Below are positions 34,701 to 39,169 of a stretch of 64,000 bases of DNA, piece after piece; the first letter of the stretch is position 1, and every line of letters begins with the position of its first letter. Source of the stretch: Enoplolaimus lenunculus (lineage: Eukaryota; Nematoda; Enoplea; Enoplida; Thoracostomopsidae); NCBI GenBank assembly GCA_030248215.1, contig JASANG010003195.1, forward strand, positions 62,001 through 126,000, read 5' to 3'. The translations under genes were made by a program, and so were the position numbers. Below the pieces are notes generated by a model that was not told the origin of the DNA, did not search any database, and worked only from the letters and a program-made list of their open reading frames with translations.

Positions 34701-35315
34701 GTATCATTCGAATTGTTTTGTGTGTAACGTAAGTTGACAAATCGCAAACAACTACCAAGCTAATCTATATATTAAAGCTGGAATGCGCCACATACGTATT
34801 TTGGGCAACGTTCCAGCATTACTTTTGTTACAATGAATTCTTCTTATAACATTAACTTGATCGTTCTACGAAACGAAAATCTACATGAAGATGTTTGTGC
34901 ATTCCGTCACTTTTGCGCATTGTGCAAAATCGGCTACCTAGTTTGCATTATTGGTCAAGCAAGCCTAAATCAAGACCTTTTACACATTATTTCACTAATT
35001 ATTACAGTTACAAGCAATCTAAAATTTTCAATACTAAACGATTTTTGGCTGAGTGCAATCGAAATAGTTTATAAATCTCCAAAACCGAAAGATGAATAGT
35101 TAGCTAATAACTTATTTGCATATTAGCTAAATGAGACATGAAATGGATCAAAATATTTGGCGTTAAATGCACTCATGATGATACGTAATTTGGGACGCCG
35201 TTCCAGCTATAACACTTGTGCCATAATCGGTTTGTTTCAGCGATGTCAGGAAAGTTTGCTCGAAAAACCGTTTTACAATCGAAACGGAAGCGTATTTTGT
35301 GTGAGACATGCTTAA
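10502..35315 (+). CDS. Zasp-like: Zasp / ALP-Enigma family LIM protein (14 exons, 5' end not in window)
   Basis: ALP/Enigma proteins sit at the Z-disc or at muscle attachment sites and link alpha-actinin-actin structures to signalling partners. Fourteen exons (listed separately) join with matching phases at every junction into 638 codons plus TAA, 1917 nt in all. Seen in the protein: ZM motif (about residues 50-72, core YNSPVNIYS), ALP-type linker with QSSSFNRLAAALE (132-144), LIM1 (173-223), a Pro/Ser-rich linker, then LIM2 (465-517), LIM3 (526-576) and LIM4 (585-637). One LIM followed by three is the fly Zasp / worm ALP-1 layout. From memory, CERDWNELYTTKC and DIGFVEEHGK closely match fly Zasp. 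The PDZ domain was not found; exon 1 here starts in phase 0 after a good acceptor, so earlier exons are expected upstream. Introns run from about 0.4 to 7.9 kb and are full of MITEs. Confidence in identity is high; the isoform structure is inferred. Confidence 0.93.
10757..11320. repeat. 66-bp GC-rich minisatellite, about 8 copies (family F end at left)
   Basis: Units start ccgagtccttcaccggtcgg and contain catcgtccgccatcgatcgg. Near-identical, eight copies, in intron 1. The left side, atgctatacttttgacggtg, matches the family F end, so the array probably grew inside a family F element; the matching right end is not seen. Because 66 is a multiple of 3, it is open on both strands for over 200 codons by chance. 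Confidence 0.9.
11321..11885. other. intron sequence, nothing clear
   Basis: A short TTAGGTTTAGGC family A fragment near 11570; otherwise no element ends or exons seen. Confidence 0.4.
11886..12000 (-). mobile_element. family D fragment
   Basis: cttgtagccagatggggccc ... caaccttgcttgtaagtcat, then cgaaaacccttg. Right end degraded. Confidence 0.5.
12280..12400 (+). mobile_element. family D fragment
   Basis: gcccgtcgccagctcacttt, then gctaggggggc and a gttttcgttgatgtataagc body; the right end is lost. Confidence 0.55.
12425..12651. mobile_element. family G element
   Basis: gtattctcaaatgggtgggt at left and gcttatacgcatttgagaat, then ac, at right are inverted, with paired accagttggcgatagg inner arms. 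Confidence 0.7.
12878..13489. mobile_element. family H element split by a family B element
   Basis: Ends ggctgggtttctgaaatctt and aggatttcagaaatatagcc are inverted; the body is rich in ACTTAAGT. A complete family B copy sits at 12942-13212. Confidence 0.75.
12942..13212 (-). mobile_element. family B element inside family H
   Basis: Ends ttaaccctttctcacatga and caatgtgagaaggggttaa. The minus strand holds tRNA-like box A (tagctgagtggtgatggta) and box B (gagttcgaatcc), the best-preserved tRNA-like part of the family in this window. Confidence 0.82.
13610..13884 (+). mobile_element. family A element split by family D
   Basis: ggcccatgtaaagattaaag and the gtgggactacaatatattaa segment, then a family D insert at 13672-13826, then gttaagctttagagtatttt of family A. 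The right end is lost next to another family A copy. Confidence 0.6.
13672..13826 (+). mobile_element. family D element inside family A
   Basis: gcctgcagccagatcacctt ... caatgagttacaagcaaggt ... gcccccttggctac. About 155 bp. Confidence 0.65.
13885..14116 (+). mobile_element. family A element, complete
   Basis: gggccatgtaaagaacaggg to ctgttttatacatgaccc. The core has three TTAGGC tracts separated by ctcatccatacgc units. Confidence 0.82.
14541..14968 (+). mobile_element. family C element, complete
   Basis: ctgtagtgacccgaataaga and cttgttcgggtcactacag are inverted ends; 428 bp. No coding capacity. Best full copy of the family here. Confidence 0.87.
15128..15487. mobile_element. family L hAT-like MITE split by family C
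   Basis: Shares aaaatttcacaggtaataaa and gtcgagatgctgttggg with the 4073 copy and ends gtggatcagccactg. A family C fragment lies between at about 15178-15370. Confidence 0.65.
15178..15370 (+). mobile_element. family C fragment inside family L
   Basis: ctgtagtgacacaaataaga and the taagagtccgtaagcgggta body; the right half is missing. Confidence 0.65.
15961..16134. mobile_element. family M hAT-like MITE
   Basis: CAGGGCCGGAGC and GCTCCGACACTG are inverted ends, 174 bp. The flanks catctacg and catcttgg agree at 6 of 8 bases, consistent with an aged 8-bp target duplication. Confidence 0.65.
16498..16650. mobile_element. family K element, partial
   Basis: atgcaactttcacaatatca with the acgtacaccaggt end, then caagccaaaa-type motifs in degenerate form (gctgtttggattcagtatcc). 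Confidence 0.5.
16721..16911. mobile_element. family G element, complete
   Basis: tattctcaaatgtgtacagc and gtgctacacacatttgaga are inverted, with inner arms attaccagttagcgataggt and acctatcgccaacagataat. Confidence 0.75.
16990..17222. mobile_element. family N repeat
   Basis: gtcatgaaacgcaatttttactgta, in the reverse sense aaattgcgtttcat, and ccttaccattttatcacaaa with a tctggatccactagtg end. Confidence 0.45.
17431..17682. mobile_element. family K element with internal repeats
   Basis: tgcaacttttacaataacat and gatattgtggaagtggca are near-inverted ends. The middle holds about four degenerate copies of acactgaagccaaaacagct. Confidence 0.65.
17696..17936 (+). mobile_element. family A element, complete
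   Basis: ggcccatgtaaacatcaggg to ctgttctttacattggccc with a TTAGGC/TTAGGTTTAGG core. Confidence 0.82.
18118..18290. repeat. imperfect palindrome, possible MITE
   Basis: cacaataattttgtcaacgg in the left arm pairs with aaaattattgtcaacggtg in the right arm reversed, along with gaccatgg / ccttggtc. About 170 bp; no relative seen in the window. Confidence 0.45.
18612..18820 (+). CDS. Zasp-like: Zasp-like exon 2 (ALP linker)
   Basis: The acceptor is gatttcag and the donor gtactt. The phase (2 in, 1 out) fits both neighbours. It encodes residues 78-148, including QSETLRLIREN and QSSSFNRLAAALE, which resemble the S-x-VY-x-ML-x-EN ... QS-x-SF-x-x-L block between the ZM motif and LIM1 in PDLIM proteins. 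The intron upstream is the longest in the gene, about 7.9 kb. Confidence 0.88.
18930..19150. repeat. palindromic repeat in intron 2
   Basis: Arms with ctattctgagcaaatagcag and aatagcagtttagcttaggc, containing tagcag / ctgcta inverted motifs. No family match found. Confidence 0.35.
19216..19315 (+). CDS. Zasp-like: Zasp-like exon 3 (start of LIM1)
   Basis: The acceptor is aaatttttag and the donor gtaagt. It supplies residues 149-181 and the first zinc pair of LIM1, CAFC at 173-176. Phase is 1 in, 2 out. Confidence 0.92.
19640..20145. mobile_element. family O repeat in intron 3
   Basis: Ends acctccggttacaccctg, with ctccggctccggt motifs near 19850 and 20080. Left boundary uncertain. Confidence 0.5.
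20185..20352. mobile_element. family F element, right part
   Basis: Ends gtcatcaaaagtatagcgcc with atcct, the family F terminus; GC-rich body without tandem array. Confidence 0.55.
20525..20610 (+). CDS. Zasp-like: Zasp-like exon 4 (middle of LIM1)
   Basis: The acceptor is tttattttcag and the donor gtatgt. It encodes HPGCFKCFTC, the H-x2-C-x2-C-x2-C centre of LIM1, then GSNLQNRG. The 16-residue spacing from CAFC to the His is normal for LIM. Confidence 0.93.
20723..20893 (-). mobile_element. family D element
   Basis: ggccagtagccagagaatcg at left and aggtgagctggctacgggtc at right. The body includes caaccttcctcataagtcat. Confidence 0.6.
20963..21139 (-). mobile_element. family A element, second subfamily
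   Basis: ggtcaatgttacttctaggg and gttaaagtaacatgtgcc inverted ends; core with cctaagcctaagcaaaatat. Confidence 0.7.
21140..21774. other. intron 4 sequence, nothing clear
   Basis: TGCAA-rich stretch at 21150-21260; no exon or element ends seen. Confidence 0.4.
21785..21835. mobile_element. family I fragment
   Basis: aataggcttttcctgactac and aaattcgactccgcc match half of a family I element. Confidence 0.45.
21862..22170 (+). mobile_element. family A element, second subfamily, expanded
   Basis: gaccatgttgcctttaggac to ggtcctaaaggtaacattgg (then cc). The core repeats the phrase ttaggtttagac-tttttt-caacg about three times. Confidence 0.65.
22558..22625 (+). mobile_element. family A right-end fragment
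   Basis: tgcttaggcttattcttagg ... ctgttctatacattggc. Confidence 0.55.
22760..22862 (+). CDS. Zasp-like: Zasp-like exon 5 (end of LIM1)
   Basis: The acceptor is catttttcag and the donor gtaagt. LYCDIH supplies the last ligands (Cys220, His223) of LIM1, and LYCDIH is also the sequence I recall in fly Zasp. A basic/aromatic tail follows (FRSPYYQWSRPP). Reading through the donor meets a stop at once, so intron retention would give a short ALP-like form; this is inference only. Confidence 0.92.
22863..23667. other. intron 5, nothing recognised
   Basis: No element ends seen. A short repeat (gtatggagacatttgaaaat / atgtggagacatttaaaaat) occurs at about 23180 and 23397. Confidence 0.4.
23668..23724 (+). 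CDS. Zasp-like: Zasp-like exon 6 (linker)
   Basis: A 57-nt exon with acceptor tctattttag and donor gtaagt. It encodes a short Pro/Lys-rich linker (GPNSPPKKRAEPVKG). Phases match exons 5 and 7. Confidence 0.85.
23725..24240. repeat. three diverged units of about 170 bp in intron 6
   Basis: Phrases such as ttttaaaacatcaga/aacgtaattacttaaa, gtacaccagatgagcgttga and tctgtattaa recur near 23790, 23960 and 24130. Old tandem duplication, strongly diverged. Confidence 0.55.
24419..24706. mobile_element. family E element
   Basis: agccctattcacacgtgcag and cacgtgtgaatagaactt are inverted ends. The interior has repeated CAGCTGCAA motifs. 288 bp, in intron 6. Confidence 0.75.
24817..24932 (+). CDS. Zasp-like: Zasp-like exon 7 (linker)
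   Basis: The acceptor is ctattttcag and the donor gtaaag. It encodes a Thr/Ser/Pro-rich stretch, YQPDILTPSSTATKQTQPHK and onward, with no known domain. Low-complexity linkers between LIM1 and the last three LIMs are usual in Zasp-type proteins. Confidence 0.87.
24972..25418 (-). mobile_element. family A element split by family B
   Basis: gccaatgtaaagaacagggg at left and ccctggtcttaacattagcc at right. A complete family B copy lies at 25093-25360 between the core and the aagctcactctgttctagtc segment. Confidence 0.8.
25093..25360 (-). mobile_element. family B element inside family A
   Basis: ttaaccctttctcacatga and gagtgaaagggttaa ends. Subfamily with catatgagatgtaatttcaa and attgtatttagttgctca. 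Minus-strand box A tagctcagtggtcatcgta and box B. Confidence 0.8.
25721..25860 (-). mobile_element. family C fragment
   Basis: ctgtagtgacccgaataagt then the reversed right-half body (cttgttattcggttaa). Confidence 0.6.
25871..26095. mobile_element. family G element
   Basis: cgtattctgaaatgtgtgta and gctataggcatttgagaata, inverted, with accagttagtgataggtg inner arm. Confidence 0.7.
26096..26316. mobile_element. family G element, adjacent copy
   Basis: ctcatattcttaaatgtgta and gttacacacatttgagaata inverted. It abuts the previous copy in the opposite orientation. Confidence 0.7.
26317..26990. other. intron 7 sequence, nothing recognised
   Basis: AT-rich, ORFs on both strands near 26.7-26.98 kb but without splice or family support. 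Confidence 0.4.
26991..27171 (+). mobile_element. family D element
   Basis: gcgcgtagccagctcacctt ... aatgagtttacaagcaatgc ... ccccattggctacgggccc; about 170 bp. Confidence 0.75.
27640..27766 (+). mobile_element. family D fragment
   Basis: caagggttttcgatgactta, gaaaagttaataattttcta and a degraded right end ggatacgagccc. Confidence 0.5.
27900..27962 (+). CDS. Zasp-like: Zasp-like exon 8 (linker)
   Basis: A 63-nt exon with acceptor gcgttttag and donor gtacgt. It encodes a basic Pro-rich segment, VKENRTIRPPPVVKPAPA. Phase 1 in and out, so it could be skipped without a frameshift; skipping is not shown. Confidence 0.84.
27987..28197. mobile_element. family I palindromic MITE
   Basis: cactaaaaaatggggagtca and gactccccattttttacagt, with a final g, are inverted. 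Long arms with GAGTCAAATTGACTC-type motifs; 211 bp, directly after exon 8's intron start. Confidence 0.75.
28215..28340 (-). mobile_element. family A fragment, second subfamily
   Basis: atatttctaaagcctaagcg ... cgtgacggttctaaaagtaa, catgggg. Confidence 0.5.
28394..28594 (+). CDS. Zasp-like: Zasp-like exon 9 (linker)
   Basis: The acceptor is tttataacag and the donor gtaagt. It encodes 66 full codons with coding-like composition, such as SYWSEIHEAAAGIIASGVQH and VDEGYLDRADRVMQMLVAE, probably partly helical. I do not recognise a domain. Phase 1 in and out. An 18-bp ATCGATCC minisatellite starts about 25 bp past the donor. Confidence 0.86.
28619..28732. repeat. 18-bp minisatellite in intron 9
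   Basis: About six units of gatcgatccacggtgggg, starting 25 bp after the exon 9 donor. Small changes in some units (cctcgg, gaccgat). Confidence 0.85.
29093..29432 (+). mobile_element. family A element split by family I
   Basis: acccatgtaaaacatcacgg ... gcttaggctaagccta, then a family I copy, then ggaatctgatactactgttt of family A. Confidence 0.7.
29189..29397. mobile_element. family I MITE inside family A, TA flanks
   Basis: cactgcaaaaaatggtgagt and actccccattttttgtagtg are inverted. TA dinucleotides flank both ends (ccTA, TAgg), as in Tc1/mariner-type insertion. Confidence 0.8.
29487..29664. repeat. CATA-type microsatellite
   Basis: (ACAT)n with interruptions acctac and cccac, about 178 bp, upstream of the PWE ORF. 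Confidence 0.95.
29778..30707 (+). CDS. 310-codon ORF with PWE decapeptide repeats, inside the Zasp-like intron 9
   Basis: Uninterrupted ATG-to-TAA ORF of 309 residues on the same strand as the host gene, between exons 9 and 10. It is Asn/Gln/Ser-rich at its N-terminal end. Around 30130-30250 it carries four 30-nt units encoding PWENFDASNQ, PWEICNTTNR, SWENTVRRNQ and PWESFNKPHS, followed by more PW motifs (RRPWLELD, YRPPWRTR). Bases differ between units while TGG-GAA is kept, which suggests a protein-level constraint. A strong acceptor (ctattttag, ending 29714) lies just upstream, but entering it from exon 9 gives a stop after two codons, so the ORF would then be downstream of a stop. It may be an alternative exon with another acceptor, a separate transcript, or a chance ORF. 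I do not recognise the protein. Confidence 0.45.
   Translation: MNLTDSLPQFHQNLPSPQLEMVHYETFHRSNLRSTQPEQTLNSIQNCQNINLTQFDANLTKSHCQPNNSSGQSPTDNLAEYSKQSKQSNLHIDNHVQCEQTLKRREKYLHYYDWFIRPWENFDASNQPWEICNTTNRSWENTVRRNQPWESFNKPHSATSHCVIECEYRRPWLELDNTKSRQNVAWHDTVVSAPLMTSSRMNDLSAVWRSTYRPPWRTRALTQRLRADPAQNNSFSASGDRQIGPKSEQERCPESTDMFQRSYFTCVNIGQHRSSEHGINGLEPACLIVPRHEATESQRDAEFYALFDG
30708..30982. other. T-rich stretch after the PWE ORF
   Basis: tttgtttattagttttgttt ... could be a 3' UTR of the ORF but lacks a clear AATAAA. No other feature. Confidence 0.3.
30983..31235 (-). mobile_element. family P SINE (tRNA head), complete copy
   Basis: Minus strand: catgtgagacatgcttgtcc, then gacacatatagtcgacgaaa, then tRNA-like gcgggctacgtgttgcagtg (box A) and gctagttcgaaaccacc (box B), then a gtctgaagtcccgattctta tail. 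About 253 bp. Confidence 0.78.
31320..31479. mobile_element. family E element, partial
   Basis: gattattcacacatatgaac, aattatttgcagctgcaagt, gcacgtgtgaatagagctt. The left end is changed and shorter than the 24419 copy. Confidence 0.6.
31530..31779 (+). CDS. Zasp-like: Zasp-like exon 10 (linker and start of LIM2)
   Basis: The acceptor is ctattttttag and the donor gtaagc. A Ser/Gly-rich linker (including GKPGGGIMTSPSKSTWHRG) leads into PMCDKCDKAI, the first zinc pair (Cys465, Cys468) of LIM2. Phase 1 in, 2 out. Confidence 0.92.
31814..31943 (+). mobile_element. family D element
   Basis: gacccggtagccagttcacc ... gggttacaagcaaggttgag ... aggggatgcc. The right end is lost. Confidence 0.6.
32071..32700. 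mobile_element. family H element split by family E
   Basis: gactgggttgtcgaaatgtt and aaggtttctggcacacagcc inverted ends, ACTTAAGT-rich arms, with a family E copy at 32231-32528. Confidence 0.7.
32231..32528. mobile_element. family E element inside family H
   Basis: gacaggtgcaagttttgcag to acttgcacgtgcgaatgggg. Interior tcttgcagctgcaaattatt, as at 41570. Confidence 0.7.
32749..32935 (+). CDS. Zasp-like: Zasp-like exon 11 (LIM2, start of LIM3)
   Basis: The acceptor is tatttttcag and the donor gtaaga. It completes LIM2 with the unusual ligand order Cys485-P-E-His488 and Cys491-x4-Cys496, then DIGFVEEHGK and CENC, and opens LIM3 with CVKC (526-529). The swapped C-x2-H and widened C-x4-C also occur, as I recall, in fly Zasp (WCPDHFICVNGNC), so this is family-typical rather than damage. 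Confidence 0.95.
33275..33566 (-). mobile_element. family A element, complete, expanded core
   Basis: ggctaatgtaaagaacagcg to cctgatgtttacattggcc. The CCTAAG core is split by four gcgtaag(a) interruptions. Ends 43 bp upstream of exon 12. Confidence 0.85.
33610..33730 (+). CDS. Zasp-like: Zasp-like exon 12 (LIM3) with GC donor
   Basis: The acceptor is attatattcag. It encodes DTVYALNQSYHPECFVCHHC, then the NTFHMENGNPICER end of LIM3 (ligands His546, Cys549, Cys552, Cys555, Cys573, Asp576). No GT donor keeps the frame; the exon must end at 33730 before gcgagt, a GC-AG intron, to give CERDWNELYTTKC. A family-A element ends only 43 bp upstream of the exon. Confidence 0.92.
33840..34005 (+). mobile_element. 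family D element
   Basis: aaccctatagccagcttacc ... cccctcaggtccgccctctg. About 165 bp, in the GC-AG intron. Confidence 0.65.
34055..34172. repeat. long hairpin, about 118 bp
   Basis: ttcaaaaaatatatatacaa and tgtatattttttgaa close it; caagctgttgattcgaggtt pairs with aacctggaatcaacagcttg with few mismatches. Confidence 0.8.
34199..34445. mobile_element. family K element with 31-bp internal repeats
   Basis: tgcaatttccacaataccat end, then about five units such as actgaagccaaaaaagcttc, agtatccggtac. Confidence 0.65.
34613..34728 (+). CDS. Zasp-like: Zasp-like exon 13 (LIM4 start)
   Basis: The acceptor is ttaatttcag and the donor gtaagt. It encodes WNELYTTKCYNCSFTIDAGD, then HSNCFVC, the first two-thirds of LIM4. 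Phase 1 in, 0 out. Confidence 0.95.
34775..35210. mobile_element. possible MITE between exons 13 and 14
   Basis: agctggaatgcgccacatac at left is inverted to cgccgttccagct at right, with tacgtat / atacgta just inside. No second copy seen in the window. Confidence 0.45.
35241..35315 (+). CDS. Zasp-like: Zasp-like exon 14 (end of LIM4, stop)
   Basis: The acceptor is gtttgtttcag. It encodes RCQESLLEKPFYNRNGSVFC, then VRHA and TAA at 35313-35315. The Cys634-x2-His637 pair closes LIM4 at the very C-terminus, as in Enigma-type proteins. No clear AATAAA was seen soon after the stop. Confidence 0.94.
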   Translation, partial: RCQESLLEKPFYNRNGSVFCVRHA

Positions 35316-35367
35316 AAGTGACAAATGGCTCCCTATAACATCTTGAGATAACACCCAGCTCACGGTG

Positions 35368-35505
35368 TAACACGACAATTCGTCGCCCGACAGCTCGTCG
35401 ACTGACCCCCTGCTGTTCGAAATCGCATCGACTGACCAGTTGTTATTTGAACGGTTGTCGAGTTGACACAATTTGTCGCAGACGATTGTTAAGCCACCTG
35501 TTGGT
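35368..35505. mobile_element. family Q repeat, partial
   Basis: acacgacaattcgtcgcccg with acagctcgtcgactgac, followed by a degraded reverse arm. It lies in the likely 3' UTR of the Zasp-like gene. Confidence 0.5.
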
Positions 35506-35685
35506 CGACGAGCTATGCGGGCAGCTAATTGTCACAGATTCTTGTATCATTAGCAATGTGTCAGCGGAAAGTATATTTCGAATCGGCGTTGAATTAGAAT
35601 ACTGTATATATGCGAAATTGTTCGACTGTATAAAAGTTAACTAAGTACCGGAAGTATCGAGAAATTTTTTTGGCTATCAAATTCT

Positions 35686-35969
35686 GGTCAATGTAAAGAA
35701 CACGGACGGAACAGTATTATAAGCATATTTTAGCCTAAGGGTAAGCCTAAGCCTAAGCCTAAGCGTAAGAATGAGCATATTCCTAAGCCTAAGCCTAAGC
35801 GTAAGAATGAGCATTTTCGTAAGCCTAAGCCTAAGCCTAAGAGCATATTACTCGGCCTAAGCCTAAGCCTTAGCCAAAGCCAAGCAAAAAAATTAGTCTA
35901 AAGCTTATCAAGCTTACTCTTTTCTAGTCCCACAATAAAACGTTCCGCCCTTGATCTTTACATGGGCCC
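35686..35969 (-). mobile_element. family A element, complete, expanded
   Basis: ggtcaatgtaaagaacacgg to gatctttacatgggcc. Three repeats of cctaagcgtaagaatgagca in the core. Confidence 0.85.
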
Positions 35970-36490
35970 AAATTCTAAATTTTTGAAAAATTTTCGCTCC
36001 TTCGCAACTCGAATGAATATAATCAACAAGATATATAATTTACGTTTTACTTTGACGTTCTGTTAGGCAATGTCAAAAATACTTAAAATGTCTTAAATTT
36101 GTTCAAATTAATTCTTCAACTTTTTTATTATTAATAAGAAAACATTACCAATTCCCACCAATGCATCTTAGATCCGTTACTCTCATTTTGACTTTAGGTT
36201 TAGGTCGTCGCTAAAAATTCTATCCAAACGCTTAGACTTAGAAATTAGGTTCAGAATTAAATGATTGGCCAGTTCCCGACAACCGTTTTTACATGATTAT
36301 TTGTATGTTTTATTGTTATTTTATTTTCTCACATATTTACATATAATATCTATGTCGAGTTTTTGGCTTAAACCCTGCGATGGTAAAATGTATTTGCAGC
36401 TTTTTGCTATCTCCCAGTTGGTGATAAGTCTTGTAAACTTCAACTGTATGCGGTATCACAATGAAAGGCTTTGCGGTTCTACGCACCATA
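35970..36490. other. intergenic, nothing clear
   Basis: AT-rich sequence with a short degenerate TTAGG motif near 36220. Confidence 0.4.
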
Positions 36491-36656
36491 CAATCCCGTA
36501 GCCAAGGGGGCCAGGGGTGCTCACCCCCCTGAAAAAATTTTGGCCCCCTCTAGAAAAATTGCAACCTTGTTTGGAACTCATTAAAAACCCTTGAATGCCC
36601 CTCCTGAGCAATTTTTAGCTCCCCCTCCTAGCAAGGTGAGCTGGCTATGGGCCTGG
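36491..36656 (-). mobile_element. family D element, complete
   Basis: cccgtagccaagggggccag and aggtgagctggctatgggcc inverted ends; caaccttgtttggaactcat in the body. Confidence 0.75.
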
Positions 36657-36847
36657 CTCCAATACGAATTAGGATTACGATTCAGGTGGATTCACGTATG
36701 GCTTCTGATCCCTCAATTTGACGGGAGGAACTCGGGAAATTTTTTACTAAACTCAAATTAGAATACATACCAAAATTATACTGTAATTTATCGCTGATTG
36801 GTGATGAATGCTGTAATGAATATCAAATGTTTGCTAGTTATAATTAT

Positions 36848-37417
36848 AAGGGTTGCGCCATACTTGACGTCCGGCGCCGTCCGTCACCATCCGACGTCCG
36901 TACGGGGCCGTCCGTCATCCGTACGACGCCGTCTGTCATCCGTACGACGCCGTCTGTCATCCGTACGACGCCGTCTGTCATCCGTACGACGCCGTCTGTC
37001 ATCCGTACGACGCCGTCTGTCATCCGTACGACGCCGTCTGTCATCCGTACGGCGCCGTCTGTCATCCGTACGGCGCCGTCCGTCATCCGTACGGCGCCGT
37101 CCGTCATCCGTACGGCGCCGTCCGTCATCCGTACGGCGCCGTCCGTCATCCGTACGGCGCCGTCCGTCATCCGTACGGCGCCGTCCGTCATCCGTACGGC
37201 GCCGTCCGTCATCCGTACGGCGCCGTCCGTCATCCGTACGGCGCCGTCCGTCATCCGTACGGGGCGATCCATCACCCGTGCGGTGCGTCGTCCACCACCG
37301 TGCGGTATTGTTCGAAAATAACTCACGAACGGCGCCATACGGGTCACGGACAGCGCTGGATGGTACCGTGCGGGTGGTGGACGATGCCGCACGTCAAAAA
37401 AAGTATAGCGCAACCCT
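36848..37417. mobile_element. family F element with a 21-bp minisatellite core
   Basis: agggttgcgccatacttgac and tatagcgcaaccct ends are inverted (570 bp). The core holds about 17 units of gtccgtcatccgtacggcgc (plus c), the first six with cgac in place of cggc. Unit length 21 keeps several frames open, explaining long spurious ORFs. Confidence 0.88.
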
Positions 37418-38254
37418 AAATCTGCTTAACCATTTTTGCTAAAAGTAAAATAACTTTTTATTAAAACAACAGAGAGTTGGCCACAAACTTGTCGGACCTA
37501 AAAGAGAACTCTGAAATTAGTCTCGGAACCAATTAAAGAAGCCTGGGCAACCTCTTTTATCCCATCATAAAATTTAGATCCGTCGCTGCTAAAGGGTTCT
37601 AAGTTAACTTTTTTATAAACCTAAGGCACGACAAATTTCTCGGTTTGCCACCGACATGGCCAAGGCGAGGGTGGGGTGATAGTGTGGGAAAGATGTAAAA
37701 TAAAAATTTTATAAACCTTAAAAGATTACATGTTTTGCTTCGAGAAAATCTATAGAAAACTTAAAAATATACTTACAAATATGATCGTTTTGGGTAATGT
37801 ATAGAACAGGGACTGTGAGCCTTAAATTTTCGTTGACAAAAGTTAATGGTGACTATTAATAGTCAAAATTGCACACCTTTGTATTCTGAGTAGAAAAGAA
37901 TGTACCCACCGTGCGTTGCGTTTCTGTGGATGCCCAGCCCAATTTATTTGGGTTGATACAGTGAAATTGAACAATTTACAGTGCATACACTTCTTGGTCA
38001 CATGATCAGATTTAGGGCGTATACAATTGGAAGGCTAAATACGGGAATATAATTTCATCTCTAAATTTCTGGAGAGACAGAACTAGACAAGGATCCCTTT
38101 GATTTTAGACGTCCACAATATTTGATCGCTCGCTACACCCGCTTGCAAAAAGCCGTTGAAGGCATTCCCACCTGACCAAAATGCTGGTGTCATCCTTGCA
38201 TCCAATATTAATGTTGTAAATTAGGCGTGTATGGTTGGTTGCAAGTTCGTGCCA
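37418..38254. other. intergenic, nothing clear
   Basis: Contains a short piece shared with 28.79 kb (aaagaatgtac-cac-gttgcgtttct). No gene signal. Confidence 0.4.
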
Positions 38255-38660
38255 GTGTTTATATCAGGGACGTAACAGTAGTATAAGCATATTCCTTAGC
38301 CTAAAGCCAAAGAATGAGCTTACATCTAAACCTAAACCAACGTACAAAAAAGTATTTGTGAATTTATTCAGAAAAGTATTTTCTGCGGCAAATCTGAAAA
38401 GTTTTTCTGATATTTAAGGCAATTTTTCTAAAAATAACGAGAAAACATTTATTTTCAAATCTTATTTCAAAATTTTTCTGAAATCGTTTCTGTTATAACG
38501 GAAATGCTTCGCCAGTGCACCTTGCTAATTATATTTCTTTAATGTAAGAAATTTTTTCTTAAATATCAGAAAATTATCGTGAGTGTAGCAAAAATTTACT
38601 CAAACGTTTAAGCTTACTCTATTGCAGTCCCGCAGAAAAACGTTGCACTTCAGGATCTCC
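38255..38660 (-). mobile_element. family A element with an unrelated insert
   Basis: tatcagggacgtaacagtag with tataagcatattcc at left and ttactctattgcagtcccgc at right; about 230 bp of a ttcagaaaagtattttctg palindromic sequence lies between. Confidence 0.5.
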
Positions 38661-38687
38661 GGGTCGATTTTGTTAAACATAACCCGG

Positions 38688-38702
38688 ATTTATTTATTAT
38701 TA
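38688..38702 (-). promoter_or_regulatory. possible polyadenylation signal of the neuropeptide gene
   Basis: TTTATTTATTATT on the + strand reads as overlapping AATAAA on the minus strand, about 470 bp past the neuropeptide stop. Position is plausible for a 3' UTR, but the AT-rich setting makes chance likely. Confidence 0.25.
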
Positions 38703-39169
38703 ATCATATTTGGTTTAAAAGTATATTATTGCAAACGGCATACAAAATTATGAACATATTATTCATAAGCTAAACCCGATCAGATTATGAACTGGTGACG
38801 TATAGTTTTTAAGACAACGAATTTGACCACAAAATTAATTCGATATTGAAAAACAATCGTTATCAGGTGCATTTTAACTTCTTAAATGGTCAAATATTCT
38901 TAGTTTACCTAAAAGTTTCAAGCTTAAACGTTGCTTAAAATTAGCGTTTGGTCTAAAGTTTAGGCTTATGCTTACGACGATTATTTAGCAGTAGGATTGT
39001 AAATCTAAGCAGTGCGGCAATTTCTATTAACGCATGCCTGGCTGTCTACAAGCCGTCTTACATCGACTCTTAGGTATAAAGGTAGACTAAACATCTATTT
39101 TACAGCCACAAATTGACCACAACAATCGCTGCCGTTAAAGGAATTGGTCTTCAAAGTCTCGGCTCTTGT

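Noticed and set aside
36868-37290. CRISPR-like regular repeats
   Set aside because: Units are contiguous without unique spacers and the DNA is animal nuclear; it is a minisatellite. The same holds for the 66-bp array.
36798-37442. Arg-Arg-Leu-Ser-Ser-Val and SVIRTAP repeat proteins
   Set aside because: Products of the 21-bp family F core, open in several frames on both strands.
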